A DNA stretch of 64,000 bases from Kutzneria buriramensis (GTDB lineage Bacteria > Actinomycetota > Actinomycetes > Mycobacteriales > Pseudonocardiaceae). This document shows, piece by piece, positions 8,577 to 16,268 of this stretch. The stretch covers positions 310,001 through 374,000 of the forward strand of contig NZ_QUNO01000006.1 in assembly GCF_003387475.1 (NCBI RefSeq). The letters run 5' to 3'. The notes below the pieces were generated by a model, which ran no database searches, was not told where the DNA came from, and saw only the letters and a list, made by a program, of their open reading frames with translations. Position 1 is the first letter of the stretch. Every line of letters starts with the position of its first letter. Position numbers and translations under genes: made by a program.

Positions 8577-8977
8577 CCGCGGTTCATCCCAACGTCGAAA
8601 CCCTTCGTGCGGTGTACCGGGATCTCACGTGCATCGGCGACCACCTGGACGAACACGCCGTCCTGCACCCGGCCACCAGGGCCGTCGACCCCGACGCCGG
8701 TGAGGTGCGGGGCGCGGCGGCGGTGCAACGCTGGGAGGTCGATCTCGTCGACTCGACCGACGCGACGTTGGTGATGGACGTGCAGCACATCACAGCGAAC
8801 GATCACTTCGGGGCCGTCCTGGGGACTCTGCGGGCCCGCTTCGGCGATCAGGAGTTCACCGAGGCGTTCTGCGGCCTGTGGCGGTTTCGGGACGGCCGCA
8901 TCGTCGAGCACTGGGAGAACATCTACGATCCGCGGCGCCTGGCGGCGATCGCGAGTGCCGACCGCCGCTCGGGCTGA
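8573..8977 (+). CDS. NTF2-fold (SnoaL-like) protein, candidate dehydratase/cyclase
   Basis: A 134-residue single-domain protein with the NTF2/SnoaL signature: an N-terminal helix ([12 protein letters not shown]), then strands ending in [21 protein letters not shown]. Several polar residues (Y15, H33, H82, H110) could line the cone-shaped pocket. Members of this fold include SnoaL cyclases and, notably, fungal scytalone dehydratase. It is coupled by ATGA to the aldo/keto reductase in a polyketide synthase operon, so it probably acts on a polyketide intermediate. No catalytic assignment can be made by motif alone. Confidence 0.75.
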   Translation: MTAVHPNVETLRAVYRDLTCIGDHLDEHAVLHPATRAVDPDAGEVRGAAAVQRWEVDLVDSTDATLVMDVQHITANDHFGAVLGTLRARFGDQEFTEAFCGLWRFRDGRIVEHWENIYDPRRLAAIASADRRSG

Positions 8978-8990
8978 GCGAGTTCGCGGG

Positions 8991-9548
8991 TCAGCGCCGG
9001 GGGAGCAGCCGCTTCACGGCGCGGGCCAACACCTCGCGCGCCTCGTCGTCGCCGAGCTCCGGCAGCGCCGAGATGGCGTCGCTGACCACGGCGATCGCCC
9101 GCACGGCCAGCAGCTGGTCCGGCGTCGGGTGCTCGCCGTACAGGACCTCGGCCGCCTGGCCGAGCAGATCGTCCATGCGGCTCGCGGCCTTCATCCGGCC
9201 GTGCATCACCGGATCCGCCGCCAGCACGCTGATCGTCGCCCGCCGGCCCACGGTCAGATCCGCGAAACCCTCGGCCACCACGTCGATCCGCCGCTGCCGC
9301 GACGACTGCGCGGCCGCCGCCTCGATGATCGCCGACACCCGCGCGTACACCGGCTCGCAGATCGACTGGAGCAGCTCCAGCTTGCTCGGGAAGTGGTAGT
9401 ACACCGCGGCCTTGGTCAACCCGAGCTCGTCGGCGATGTCCTGGAGCGACGTCGCGTCGTAGCCGCGCGTGGCGAACAGCGCCAGCGCCGTCTCCTGGAT
9501 CGCGGCGCGGGTGCGGCGGGCCTGCTCGGCCCGGACTCCGGGGCTCAC
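8991..9548 (-). CDS. TetR-family transcriptional regulator
   Basis: A 185-residue repressor. The HTH occupies roughly residues 15-60 ([20 protein letters not shown] then [17 protein letters not shown]), the classic TetR pattern, followed by a variable ligand-binding domain. It is divergent from the deazaflavin-type reductase at 9663. A dyad-rich 114-bp spacer (9549-9662) contains the presumed operator at 9567-9613, so autoregulation and control of that reductase are likely. It ends 13 bases from the polyketide operon in convergent orientation. Confidence 0.92.
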   Translation of the reverse strand: MSPGVRAEQARRTRAAIQETALALFATRGYDATSLQDIADELGLTKAAVYYHFPSKLELLQSICEPVYARVSAIIEAAAAQSSRQRRIDVVAEGFADLTVGRRATISVLAADPVMHGRMKAASRMDDLLGQAAEVLYGEHPTPDQLLAVRAIAVVSDAISALPELGDDEAREVLARAVKRLLPRR

Positions 9549-9566
9549 GGTCGCAATTCTCGCAAT

Positions 9567-9613
9567 TTCACCTGCCGGTTGACAAGTGAGTCACTTGACG
9601 GTCGGCAGGTGAA
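9567..9613. promoter_or_regulatory. nested inverted repeats, probable TetR operator
   Basis: An outer perfect inverted repeat TTCACCTGCC (9567-9576) / GGCAGGTGAA (9604-9613) encloses an inner one, CAAGTGA-g-TCACTTG (9583-9597). A TTGACA (9579-9584) that could serve as a -35 element overlaps the inner repeat. The site lies between the divergent TetR gene and the reductase. Confidence 0.65.
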
Positions 9614-9662
9614 CGGGCCATGGTGGAACCGGTCAGCCCCTTCTCACAATGGAGCAGAAGCC

Positions 9663-10100
9663 ATGCCGTTGCAGGGCGAGTACGAGCCGAGCCCGTCGGA
9701 CTGGGTCCGCGAGCAGGTCGACAAGTACGAGAAGTCGGGTGGCGCCGAGGGCACCGAGCTGCGGGGCGTGCCGGTCGTGGTGATCACCTCCGTCGGCGTG
9801 AAGTCGGGCAAGCTGCGCAAGAACCCGGTGATGCGCGTGGAGCACGACGGCGTCTACGCGGCGGTCGCCTCCCAGGGCGGCGCGCCCACGCACCCCGTCT
9901 GGTATCACAACTTCAAGGCCAATCCGCTGGTGGAACTCCAGGACAAGGACGTCAAGAAGGACTACCGCGCCCGCGAGTTGGCCGGCGAGGAGCGGGACCT
10001 GTGGTGGGACCGGGCCGTGCAGGTGTGGCCGGACTACGCCGAATACACCACCCGCACCGACCGACAGATCCCGGTGTTCGTCCTCGAGCCCGTGAACTGA
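9663..10100 (+). CDS. deazaflavin (F420)-dependent nitroreductase-family protein
   Basis: A 145-residue protein of the DDN/nitroreductase family, which uses reduced F420 to reduce quinones or nitro compounds. Family landmarks are the split-barrel core [28 protein letters not shown] (G-x-K-S/T-G-K-x-R-K-x-P), [22 protein letters not shown] and the terminal [10 protein letters not shown]. The ATG at 9663 is chosen because it begins the family's [15 protein letters not shown] N-terminus. It is probably repressed by the divergent TetR protein through the operator at 9567-9613. Confidence 0.88.
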   Translation: MPLQGEYEPSPSDWVREQVDKYEKSGGAEGTELRGVPVVVITSVGVKSGKLRKNPVMRVEHDGVYAAVASQGGAPTHPVWYHNFKANPLVELQDKDVKKDYRARELAGEERDLWWDRAVQVWPDYAEYTTRTDRQIPVFVLEPVN

Positions 10101-10135
10101 GGAAACACCCCGGCCGATCCCGCTAGGGTGATCGC

Positions 10136-11041
10136 ATGATCACCGTGCGCGCCGTGGGCGTCGACGACTGGGCCACCTGGCGCGAGCTGCGACTGGCCGC
10201 GCTCGCCGACGCCCCGCACGCGTTCACGGCCACGCTGGCCGACTGGCAGGACGCCGACGAGGCCCGCTGGCGCGAGCGGCTCGCCGCCGGCGCGCGGCAC
10301 CTCGTCGCCGAGATCGAGGACAAGCCCGCCGGCATGGTCGGCGCGTTCGACAATCCCGACGGCACCGTCGAGCTGGTGTCGCTGTGGGTGGCCCCGTTCG
10401 CCCGCCGCCGCGGTGTCGGCGAGGCGCTGCTGGACAGCCTGATGGACTGGGCGGGGGAGCGGACCGTGCGGCTGGAGGTCTTCACCTCCGCCACGCCCGC
10501 ACTGGAACTGTACCGGCGCAACGGTTTCGTCGACGACAGCGAAGTGGACGGTAAGTTGATCATGGTGCACGCCGGCCCCACCGCCCGCTACCTCACCGAG
10601 CTCAACGCCGACATCTGGGAGCCCTACCGGGCCGCGCACGCCGCCGGCGACACCGACGCCTTCCTCGCCCTGCACGCCCCCGAGCTCGTCCGCGCCGGCG
10701 GGCCCACGCGCAGCATCCAGAACCTCGACGAGTACGCCGCCGCCAGCCGCGCCTGGCGGGCCGACATGAACGAGCGCGGCAGCCGCGTCGCCATCGAGTT
10801 CCGGTTCACCGAGCGCATCACCGACGGCGAACTGTCCAGCGAACGCGGCGTCTACCGCCTCACCGGCACCCGCGCCGACGGCGACCAGAAGGTGTTCCAC
10901 GGCCACTTCCACACCTTCGCCCGCAAGATCTACGGCCGCTGGCGCATCGTCGTCGACTACGACAACACCGACGCCACCGCCGCCGACTTCGACGCCGGCA
11001 CCCACCCCGACGACTTCACCCCGTACCTCACGCAGGCGTGA
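10136..11041 (+). CDS. GNAT acetyltransferase fused to an NTF2/SnoaL-like domain
   Basis: A 301-residue two-domain protein. Residues 1-145 are a GNAT N-acetyltransferase: LVSLWVAPFARRRGVGEALL is motif A with the acetyl-CoA pyrophosphate loop, and ALELYRRNGF is motif B. Residues ~150-301 form an NTF2/SnoaL (DUF4440-like) domain (TELNADIWEPYRAAHAAGDTDAFLALH...YGRWRIVVDYD). The fusion may couple acetyl transfer to binding of a small ligand; the acceptor is unknown. Its last 14 bases overlap the end of the convergent kinase gene. Confidence 0.85.
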   Translation: MITVRAVGVDDWATWRELRLAALADAPHAFTATLADWQDADEARWRERLAAGARHLVAEIEDKPAGMVGAFDNPDGTVELVSLWVAPFARRRGVGEALLDSLMDWAGERTVRLEVFTSATPALELYRRNGFVDDSEVDGKLIMVHAGPTARYLTELNADIWEPYRAAHAAGDTDAFLALHAPELVRAGGPTRSIQNLDEYAAASRAWRADMNERGSRVAIEFRFTERITDGELSSERGVYRLTGTRADGDQKVFHGHFHTFARKIYGRWRIVVDYDNTDATAADFDAGTHPDDFTPYLTQA

Positions 11042-11516
11042 TCAGGGCGGCCGCCACGAGGTCCGCGGCCGCCGCCAGCGAGGTCCACTCGGGAATGAGC
11101 CGCTCCACCGGATCCCCCAGCAGGTCCCGCGTTCGATACCAGCGGCGCATGTCCTCGACCGAGAACTCCGCCGCCTCCGGCCGCGACGCGTGCCGGCGCG
11201 CGGTCTCCTCGAACGACACGTCGAAGTAGAAGAACGCCGCCGCGTTATCGCGGGCCAGGCCGCGCAGCATCTCCCCGTAGCGGCCGGCGTTGAAGATGCC
11301 CTCCAGCACCACGTGATAGCCGTGGTCCAGGGCATAGCGGGCCATCACGTCCAGCAGCCCGATGTTCGCCCCGCCGGCGACATCCCCCTCGTCCAGCACG
11401 TCGCGGCGAACCACGTCCTGCTGCACCAACGCCACCCGCGGCACCCGGGCCCGCACGGCGCGCGCCACCGACGACTTGCCCGAGCCCGAATTCCCCCGCA
11501 GCACGATCAACACCAC
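11028..11516 (-). CDS. small P-loop kinase (zeta-toxin / AAA_33-like)
   Basis: A 162-residue P-loop NTPase with the Walker A motif GNSGSGKSS at residues 8-16, followed by VALVQQDVVRRDVLDE. HVVLEGIFNAGRY is a Walker-B-like strand, and RHASRPEAAEF carries arginines typical of the lid of small kinases. It resembles actinobacterial proteins annotated as kinase or AAA family. It could phosphorylate a small metabolite or antibiotic. No antitoxin partner is adjacent, so a zeta-toxin role is less likely. The 3' end overlaps the convergent GNAT fusion gene by 14 bases. Confidence 0.8.
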   Translation of the reverse strand: MVLIVLRGNSGSGKSSVARAVRARVPRVALVQQDVVRRDVLDEGDVAGGANIGLLDVMARYALDHGYHVVLEGIFNAGRYGEMLRGLARDNAAAFFYFDVSFEETARRHASRPEAAEFSVEDMRRWYRTRDLLGDPVERLIPEWTSLAAAADLVAAALITPA

Positions 11517-11518
11517 AC

Positions 11519-11580
11519 CAAACCTACACTGCGATCAAACCTACACTGAAACCAAACTTGCACGCAGTCCAAAGTTCTCC
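11519..11580. promoter_or_regulatory. four 17-bp-spaced CAAA(C/G)-type direct repeats upstream of a TetR gene
   Basis: CAAACCTACACTG occurs at 11519 and again, identical, at 11536. CAAACTTGCACGC follows at 11553 and CAAAGTTCTCCTA at 11570. The starts are exactly 17 bases apart, so the last copies are more diverged. The array fills the whole space between the divergent kinase and TetR genes and most likely contains a cooperative operator. Confidence 0.65.
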
Positions 11581-11592
11581 TACGGTGGACGA

Positions 11593-12171
11593 GTGGCCAA
11601 CACCGAGGGCCTGCGGGCACGCAAGAAGCTCGAGACCTGGCGCACCATCCGGGCCGCCGCGTTCCGCCTGATCGAGGAGCGCGGCTACGAGGCCGTCAGC
11701 GTGGAGGAGATCGCGGCGGCGGCCAACGTCTCGCGCAGCACGATGTTCAACTACTTCGCCGGCAAGGAGAACATCGTGCTGGACCCGGACCCGGAGGCCC
11801 CCGAGGTCTGGCGGACGCTGATGCGCGACCGCCCGGCCGACGAGCCGCTGTGGACCGCGCTGCAGGAGGTCCTGCTCGGCTACCTCGCGACCTTCTCCGA
11901 CGGCCTGGCCGTGCAGAAGCGCCTCAAGGCCGCATCTCCGAAACTCGCGGAGTCCACCCGCGACCACAGCGAGCGGTTCGCCGCGGAGTTCCGCGACTGG
12001 GTCGCCTCGCGCACCGTGCCGGGGCAGGAGGTCGCGAACACCCTGATGGTCAACACCGCCCAGGCGGTGATGGCCACGGCCTACACGATGTGGTCCCCCG
12101 ACGACGGCTTCGACCGTCTGCTCGAGCTGGCCCGCGACTGCTTCGCGCGAGCCAGCCACGGATTCGACTGA
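11593..12171 (+). CDS. TetR-family transcriptional regulator
   Basis: A 192-residue regulator with a GTG start. An N-terminal TetR HTH is clear (IRAAAFRLIEERGYEAVSVEEIAAAANVSRSTMFNYFAGKE), and the C-terminal domain is helical. The in-frame upstream region would add ~77 codons lying over the divergent kinase gene and the repeat array, so the GTG at 11593 is preferred. Twelve bases separate it from the SDR gene it probably controls. The 17-bp-spaced repeats upstream are its likely binding site. Confidence 0.88.
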   Translation: MANTEGLRARKKLETWRTIRAAAFRLIEERGYEAVSVEEIAAAANVSRSTMFNYFAGKENIVLDPDPEAPEVWRTLMRDRPADEPLWTALQEVLLGYLATFSDGLAVQKRLKAASPKLAESTRDHSERFAAEFRDWVASRTVPGQEVANTLMVNTAQAVMATAYTMWSPDDGFDRLLELARDCFARASHGFD

Positions 12172-12183
12172 AGGACACGCCCT

Positions 12184-12999
12184 ATGAGCAAGGTCTGGTT
12201 CATCACCGGCGCCTCCCGCGGCTTCGGCCGCAGCTGGACGGTCGCCGCCCTGCAACGCGGCGACAAGGTCGCCGCCACCGCCCGCGACCTGGCCACGTTG
12301 AAGGACCTCGCCGAGGCCCACGGCGACGCGCTGCTGCCGATCCAGCTCGACGTCACCGACCGCGACGCCGACATCGCCGCCGTCAACCAGGCGCACGCCC
12401 ACTTCGGCCGGCTCGACGTCGTCGTCAACAACGCCGGCTACGGCCACTTCGGCTACCTCGAGGAGGTCACCGAGGCCGAGGCCCGCGCCCAGTTCGAGAC
12501 GAACGTGTTCGGCGCGCTGTGGGTGACGCAGGCCGCCATTCCACTGATGCGCGAGCAGGGCTCCGGCCACATCGTGCAGATCTCCAGCATCGGCGGCGTC
12601 GCCGCGTTCCCGGGCCTGGGCATCTACAACTCGTCGAAGTGGGCGCTGGAGGGCTTCACCGAATCGCTGGCCCAGGAGGTCGCCGGCTTCGGCATCAAGG
12701 TCACGCTGATCGAGCCCGGCGGCTACGCCACCGACTGGGGCGGCGCGTCCGCGGTGCACTCCGAGCCGCTGCCGCCGTACCAGGCGATGCACGACGCGAT
12801 GGCCGCCCGCCGCAGCAGCGGCACCTACACCGCGCCCGGCCCCGACGCCACCACCGACGCGGTGTTCGCCGCCATCGACGCCGAGCAGCCGCCGCGCCGA
12901 CTCCTGTTGTCCGGCACGGCTTTCGACATCGCGCAGCGCGTCTACGCCGACCGCGTGCAGACGTGGAAGGACTGGGAGGACACCTCCCGCTCCGCGTGA
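12184..12999 (+). CDS. short-chain dehydrogenase/reductase
   Basis: A 271-residue classical SDR. TGASRGFG at residues 8-15 is the NAD(P)-binding glycine motif, NNAGYG follows strand 4, and the active site is S (VQISSIGG), Y-x-x-x-K (YNSSKWALEGF). IEPGGYATDWGG is the usual post-active-site segment. It reduces or oxidises an alcohol/ketone; the substrate is unknown. It is in an operon with the TetR regulator immediately upstream. Confidence 0.92.
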   Translation: MSKVWFITGASRGFGRSWTVAALQRGDKVAATARDLATLKDLAEAHGDALLPIQLDVTDRDADIAAVNQAHAHFGRLDVVVNNAGYGHFGYLEEVTEAEARAQFETNVFGALWVTQAAIPLMREQGSGHIVQISSIGGVAAFPGLGIYNSSKWALEGFTESLAQEVAGFGIKVTLIEPGGYATDWGGASAVHSEPLPPYQAMHDAMAARRSSGTYTAPGPDATTDAVFAAIDAEQPPRRLLLSGTAFDIAQRVYADRVQTWKDWEDTSRSA

Positions 13000-13016
13000 A
13001 CCCTGTTCGCCGACGC

Positions 13017-13092
13017 CGCGACCATCGACCGGCCCCCGCCGTCGAGACGACACCCGTGGGCGGCCAGCGTCCCGGGCCGGTCGATGGTCGCG
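13017..13092. repeat. perfect 19-bp inverted repeat with 38-base loop
   Basis: CGCGACCATCGACCGGCCC (13017-13035) is matched exactly by its reverse complement at 13074-13092. It starts 17 bases after the SDR stop. It could be a long-stem terminator or the ends of a small inserted element. A lower-GC segment with a small orphan gene begins just after it. Confidence 0.7.
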
Positions 13093-13172
13093 AGATGGAA
13101 CGCCTCCGCTGATATCGCAACGGCGCTTGGATGGCGACGCCGTCTTGATGCTGCTGGTCTTAGAGTGCAGGG

Positions 13173-13460
13173 GTGGTCTGGAGGGAAGACTGGAGCGAAG
13201 AAGAGTACGTCGACTACCTGGCGGGGGAGCGTCGATGTTTTGCCTGGGTGATGCGGCGGTACGGCGGCCTGACTGAGATCCAGGCCGAGACAGCAGCGCT
13301 GGAGCGGTATCCGTACCAGGCTAGCGATGAACCATATCGAGGGTTGGTCTTCCATGACGAGGCATGGCACTGGGCGATGCTGAAGATCTACGGGGACTCG
13401 TATGTTGTGGACCATCCGGAGCTGGTTGAGCCGTCGCCTGAGTACCAGGCGTTGGACTGA
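13173..13460 (+). CDS. small hypothetical protein (95 aa)
   Basis: A 95-residue acidic, aromatic-rich soluble protein with a GTG start (VVWREDWSEEEYVDYL...). No family is recognised. Its codons use A and T at third positions noticeably more than neighbouring genes, suggesting recent acquisition. It is bracketed by an imperfect direct repeat (TCTTGATGCTGC..TGGTCTT at 13144-13161 and 13463-13483). Aspartate/glutamate and tryptophan richness is like small immunity or anti-sigma-type proteins, but that is only a resemblance. Confidence 0.6.
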   Translation: MVWREDWSEEEYVDYLAGERRCFAWVMRRYGGLTEIQAETAALERYPYQASDEPYRGLVFHDEAWHWAMLKIYGDSYVVDHPELVEPSPEYQALD

Positions 13461-13475
13461 GTTCTTGATGCTGCG

Positions 13476-13559
13476 GTGGTCTTGCTGGGGATCGGGCAGC
13501 CACCGGTGCACCATGTTGATCAACAGCTGGCGGATCTCCGATAACGCGTAGCCGATCAT
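13476..13559 (-). pseudogene. possible transposase C-terminal fragment
   Basis: A short minus-strand stretch encodes GYALSEIRQLLINMVHRWLP, which resembles the (L)xxxEIRxLL...W segment near the C-terminus of actinomycete IS transposases (IS701-like). The resemblance stops abruptly after DPQQDH. No intact insertion sequence or terminal inverted repeats are seen. Weak call. Confidence 0.25.
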
Positions 13560-13566
13560 GCCCGCC

Positions 13567-14790
13567 TCACCGGCTCCGCAAGGAAGCGCGTTCGGGCAAC
13601 GGCCGTTCCTCGGAGGCCCGCACCGTGCCCCGACCGGCGACGAACGACACCACCGTCTGCGCGGCGGCGGCCACGATCATCAGCATGATCGGCGCCCGCC
13701 AGCCCGAGCTGACGGTGTGCAGCAGGCCGACGATGACCGGACCGACAGCGGCCAGCAGGTAGCCGATCGACTGCGCCATCGCCGACAGCGCGCCGGCCGA
13801 GCTCGCGTCCTGGGCCCGCATGCCGAAGAACGCCAGGGCCAGCACGAGGCACGCGCCGCCGCCCAGGCCCAGCACGACGCTCCACAGCAGCGCGAGCCCC
13901 GGCGAGACGAACAACCCCGCGTAACCGACGAGCAGGATCGCCGAGCACACCGCCGCCAGCGCGCGCTGGTCACGGGCCTTGGCCCAGCGCAGCACCCCGG
14001 GCACCGCCAGGCTGGTCAGCACCGCCACCGCCTGGAACAGGAACAGCAGCCAGCCGGCGGCGGCCGGGCTCACCCCGTTGTCCTGGAAAACCTGAGGCAG
14101 CCACGTGACGATCACGTAGAAGCCAAGCGACTGAAGCCCCATGAACGCCGTGACCGCCCACGCCAGCGGCGACCCCCACGGCAGCCGGCTGCGGCGGATC
14201 GCCTGCGCCGCATGCTGCGGGGCCCGCATCTGAGGGATCCACAGCACGATCGACACCACCGCCAGCACGATCCAGCAGCCCAGCGCGGTGTACCAACCGC
14301 CGGGCGCGGACTGGCTGATCGGCACCGCCACCCCCGACGCGACCGCGGCCACACCGCCCATCACGGTGGCATACGCACTGGTCAGCAGCCCCATCTTGGC
14401 CGGGAAGTCGCGGCGGATCAGGCTGGGCAGCAGAACGTTGCCGACGGCGATGCCGGCCCCGATCAGCACCGTGCCCGCGAACAGCCCGACCGCCGACGGC
14501 AGCCAGCGGACCGCGATCCCCACCGTCAGCACCACCAGCGCCCCGCCGAGCAGCCGTTCGGCGCCCCAGCGGGCGGCAAGTCGAGGAACCATCGGCGACA
14601 GCAACCCGAACGCCAGCAGCGGCAACGTGTTCAGCAGGCCGGCGGCGGCCGGGGCCAACCCCAGGTCGGCCTGCACCTGATCCAGCAACGGGCCCACGCC
14701 GGTCAGGCTCGCCCTCAGGTTGGCCGCCACCACGAGCAGGCCGAAGACGAGCAGCGCCTGACCGGAACGGCGCGTCGACGTGTTCTCCAT
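13567..14790 (-). CDS. MFS transporter, CynX/NimT-type
   Basis: A ~407-residue integral membrane protein with about twelve hydrophobic segments. The N-terminal LLVVAANLRASLTGVGPLL is characteristic of the CynX/NimT (cyanate/nitroimidazole) branch of the major facilitator superfamily, which also includes many actinobacterial drug or metabolite exporters. Three in-frame ATGs (14823, 14799, 14790) are possible; the last gives MENTSTRR, the most natural cytoplasmic N-terminus. It is divergent from the XRE regulator at 14892, which likely controls it. Confidence 0.87.
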   Translation of the reverse strand: MENTSTRRSGQALLVFGLLVVAANLRASLTGVGPLLDQVQADLGLAPAAAGLLNTLPLLAFGLLSPMVPRLAARWGAERLLGGALVVLTVGIAVRWLPSAVGLFAGTVLIGAGIAVGNVLLPSLIRRDFPAKMGLLTSAYATVMGGVAAVASGVAVPISQSAPGGWYTALGCWIVLAVVSIVLWIPQMRAPQHAAQAIRRSRLPWGSPLAWAVTAFMGLQSLGFYVIVTWLPQVFQDNGVSPAAAGWLLFLFQAVAVLTSLAVPGVLRWAKARDQRALAAVCSAILLVGYAGLFVSPGLALLWSVVLGLGGGACLVLALAFFGMRAQDASSAGALSAMAQSIGYLLAAVGPVIVGLLHTVSSGWRAPIMLMIVAAAAQTVVSFVAGRGTVRASEERPLPERASLRSR

Positions 14791-14891
14791 GCCCGCCATG
14801 GTGGTGGCGGGCGGCGGGCGCAACCAGGCCGTGCTCAGAGTGGCCTCGAGAGGGCGACCCTATGCGCGGCGCGGACCCGTAAGCTAGCAAC

Positions 14892-15728
14892 GTGGGGACG
14901 CCGCTGGGAGACTTCGTTCGGGCGAAACGCGACAGCGTCCAGCCGGAAGCGATGGGACTGCCCGACCGCGGCCGCCGCCGCTCGCCGGGCCTGCGCCGAC
15001 TGGACCTGGCGTCCGAGGCCGGCATCAGCGTGGAGTACCTGGCCCGCATCGAGCAGGGCCGCGACCGCAACCCGTCGCCGGCCGTCATCGACGCGCTGGC
15101 CAACGCGCTGCGCCTGATCCCGTCCGAGCGCAACCACCTGCGCTACCTGGCGAAGATCACCGGCGGCGAGTGCGCCACCTACGTCCGGCCCGTGCCGCCG
15201 ACCCGCCAGGTGCGGGAGTCCGTGCTTCAGACGTTGCGCCTGCTCGAACCGGGCGTCGCCATCGTCACCAACCGGCTGGGCGACGTGCTCGCCCACACCA
15301 GCGGATACGCGGCGGTCACCGGCGGCACCGGGTTGCTCGACGGCTGCGCCCCCAACCTCATCCGCTATCTGTTCACCGACCCCCGGGCTCGGACGTTCTT
15401 CCTGGACTGGGACGACATCGCCGACGAGCAGGCGTTCGACATCTGGCTCGCGCCGTCGCTGGAGAACCTGGAATGGCTCACCGGCGAGCTCACCCCCATC
15501 GCCGGCGACGACTTCACCCGCCGCCTCAACCGCCACGCGGTGCCGCAGCGGGGTGTGCTGCGGCTGAACCACCCGACCGGGCCCGAGCTGCGCCTGCTCC
15601 GCGAGACGCTGGAACTGCCGACCGACGACCAGCAGCTGGTCGTGTTCCTGCCTGCCGACGAGCAGACCGCCCGGGCACTCGACCAGCTCCGGTCCGAGCC
15701 CTTCACCCGGCTGCGCTCCATCTCGTAG
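14892..15728 (+). CDS. XRE-family regulator with MmyB-like ligand domain
   Basis: A 278-residue regulator with a GTG start. The N-terminal HTH (LDLASEAGISVEYLARIEQGRDRNPSP) is followed from about residue 105 by the MmyB-like PAS-type domain (AIVTNRLGDVLAHTSGY...NLIRYLFTDPRAR). These regulators are abundant in actinomycetes and usually control an adjacent oxidoreductase or transporter. Here the divergent neighbour is the MFS gene, ~100 bases away. Confidence 0.92.
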   Translation: MGTPLGDFVRAKRDSVQPEAMGLPDRGRRRSPGLRRLDLASEAGISVEYLARIEQGRDRNPSPAVIDALANALRLIPSERNHLRYLAKITGGECATYVRPVPPTRQVRESVLQTLRLLEPGVAIVTNRLGDVLAHTSGYAAVTGGTGLLDGCAPNLIRYLFTDPRARTFFLDWDDIADEQAFDIWLAPSLENLEWLTGELTPIAGDDFTRRLNRHAVPQRGVLRLNHPTGPELRLLRETLELPTDDQQLVVFLPADEQTARALDQLRSEPFTRLRSIS

Positions 15729-15773
15729 GAAATCGGTCGTGGGCGGCGGGCGGTGGCCGTAGCCTGCGGGGCC

Positions 15774-16268
15774 ATGAGCGACATCGAACGGGAGTCACTG
15801 CTGGAGTTCCTGCAACGACAGCGCGACCTGGTGCCGTACAAGGTCCAGGGCGCCTCCGACGACGTGCTGCGCTCCGTGCGCACGCCGACCGGCCTCACCA
15901 TCCACGGCCTGGTCCGGCACCTCACCAACTGCGAACGCGGCTGGTTCCGCTGGGCCTTCGCCGACAAGGCCGACCTGATGTTCGACCACACCGAGGAGGA
16001 CGAGGACGCCGACTTCAAGGTGCCGGCGGACGTGTCGATGGCCCAGCTGCTGGCCGACTACAGCGCCGAGCAGAAGCACTGCGACGAGGTCATCCTCGCC
16101 GCCGAGTCGCTCGACCAGCAGGCCGTGCACCGGGACAGGTCGCTGCGCTGGATCCTGCTGCACATGATCGAGGAGACCGCCCGCCATCTCGGCCACCTGG
16201 ACCTGCTGCGCGAGCAGGCCGACGGCGCGGCGGGGGAGCGGCCTCAGCGCAGCTCGGCCAGCACCTGA
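15774..16268 (+). CDS. DinB-superfamily protein (DUF664)
   Basis: A 164-residue four-helix-bundle protein of the DinB/DUF664 group. Visible metal-binding histidines are in LTIHGLVRHLTNCERGWF and LLHMIEETARHLGHLDLLRE. Relatives use divalent metal and, in actinobacteria, often mycothiol or another thiol for transfer reactions. The specific reaction here is unknown. An ATG at 15774 fits the family start. The last 25 bases overlap the convergent phosphotransferase gene. Confidence 0.88.
   Translation: MSDIERESLLEFLQRQRDLVPYKVQGASDDVLRSVRTPTGLTIHGLVRHLTNCERGWFRWAFADKADLMFDHTEEDEDADFKVPADVSMAQLLADYSAEQKHCDEVILAAESLDQQAVHRDRSLRWILLHMIEETARHLGHLDLLREQADGAAGERPQRSSAST

Noticed and set aside
11028-11516. 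Zeta-toxin of a toxin-antitoxin module
   Set aside because: The P-loop kinase fold fits, but no epsilon-type antitoxin is adjacent and the protein is shorter than typical zeta toxins.
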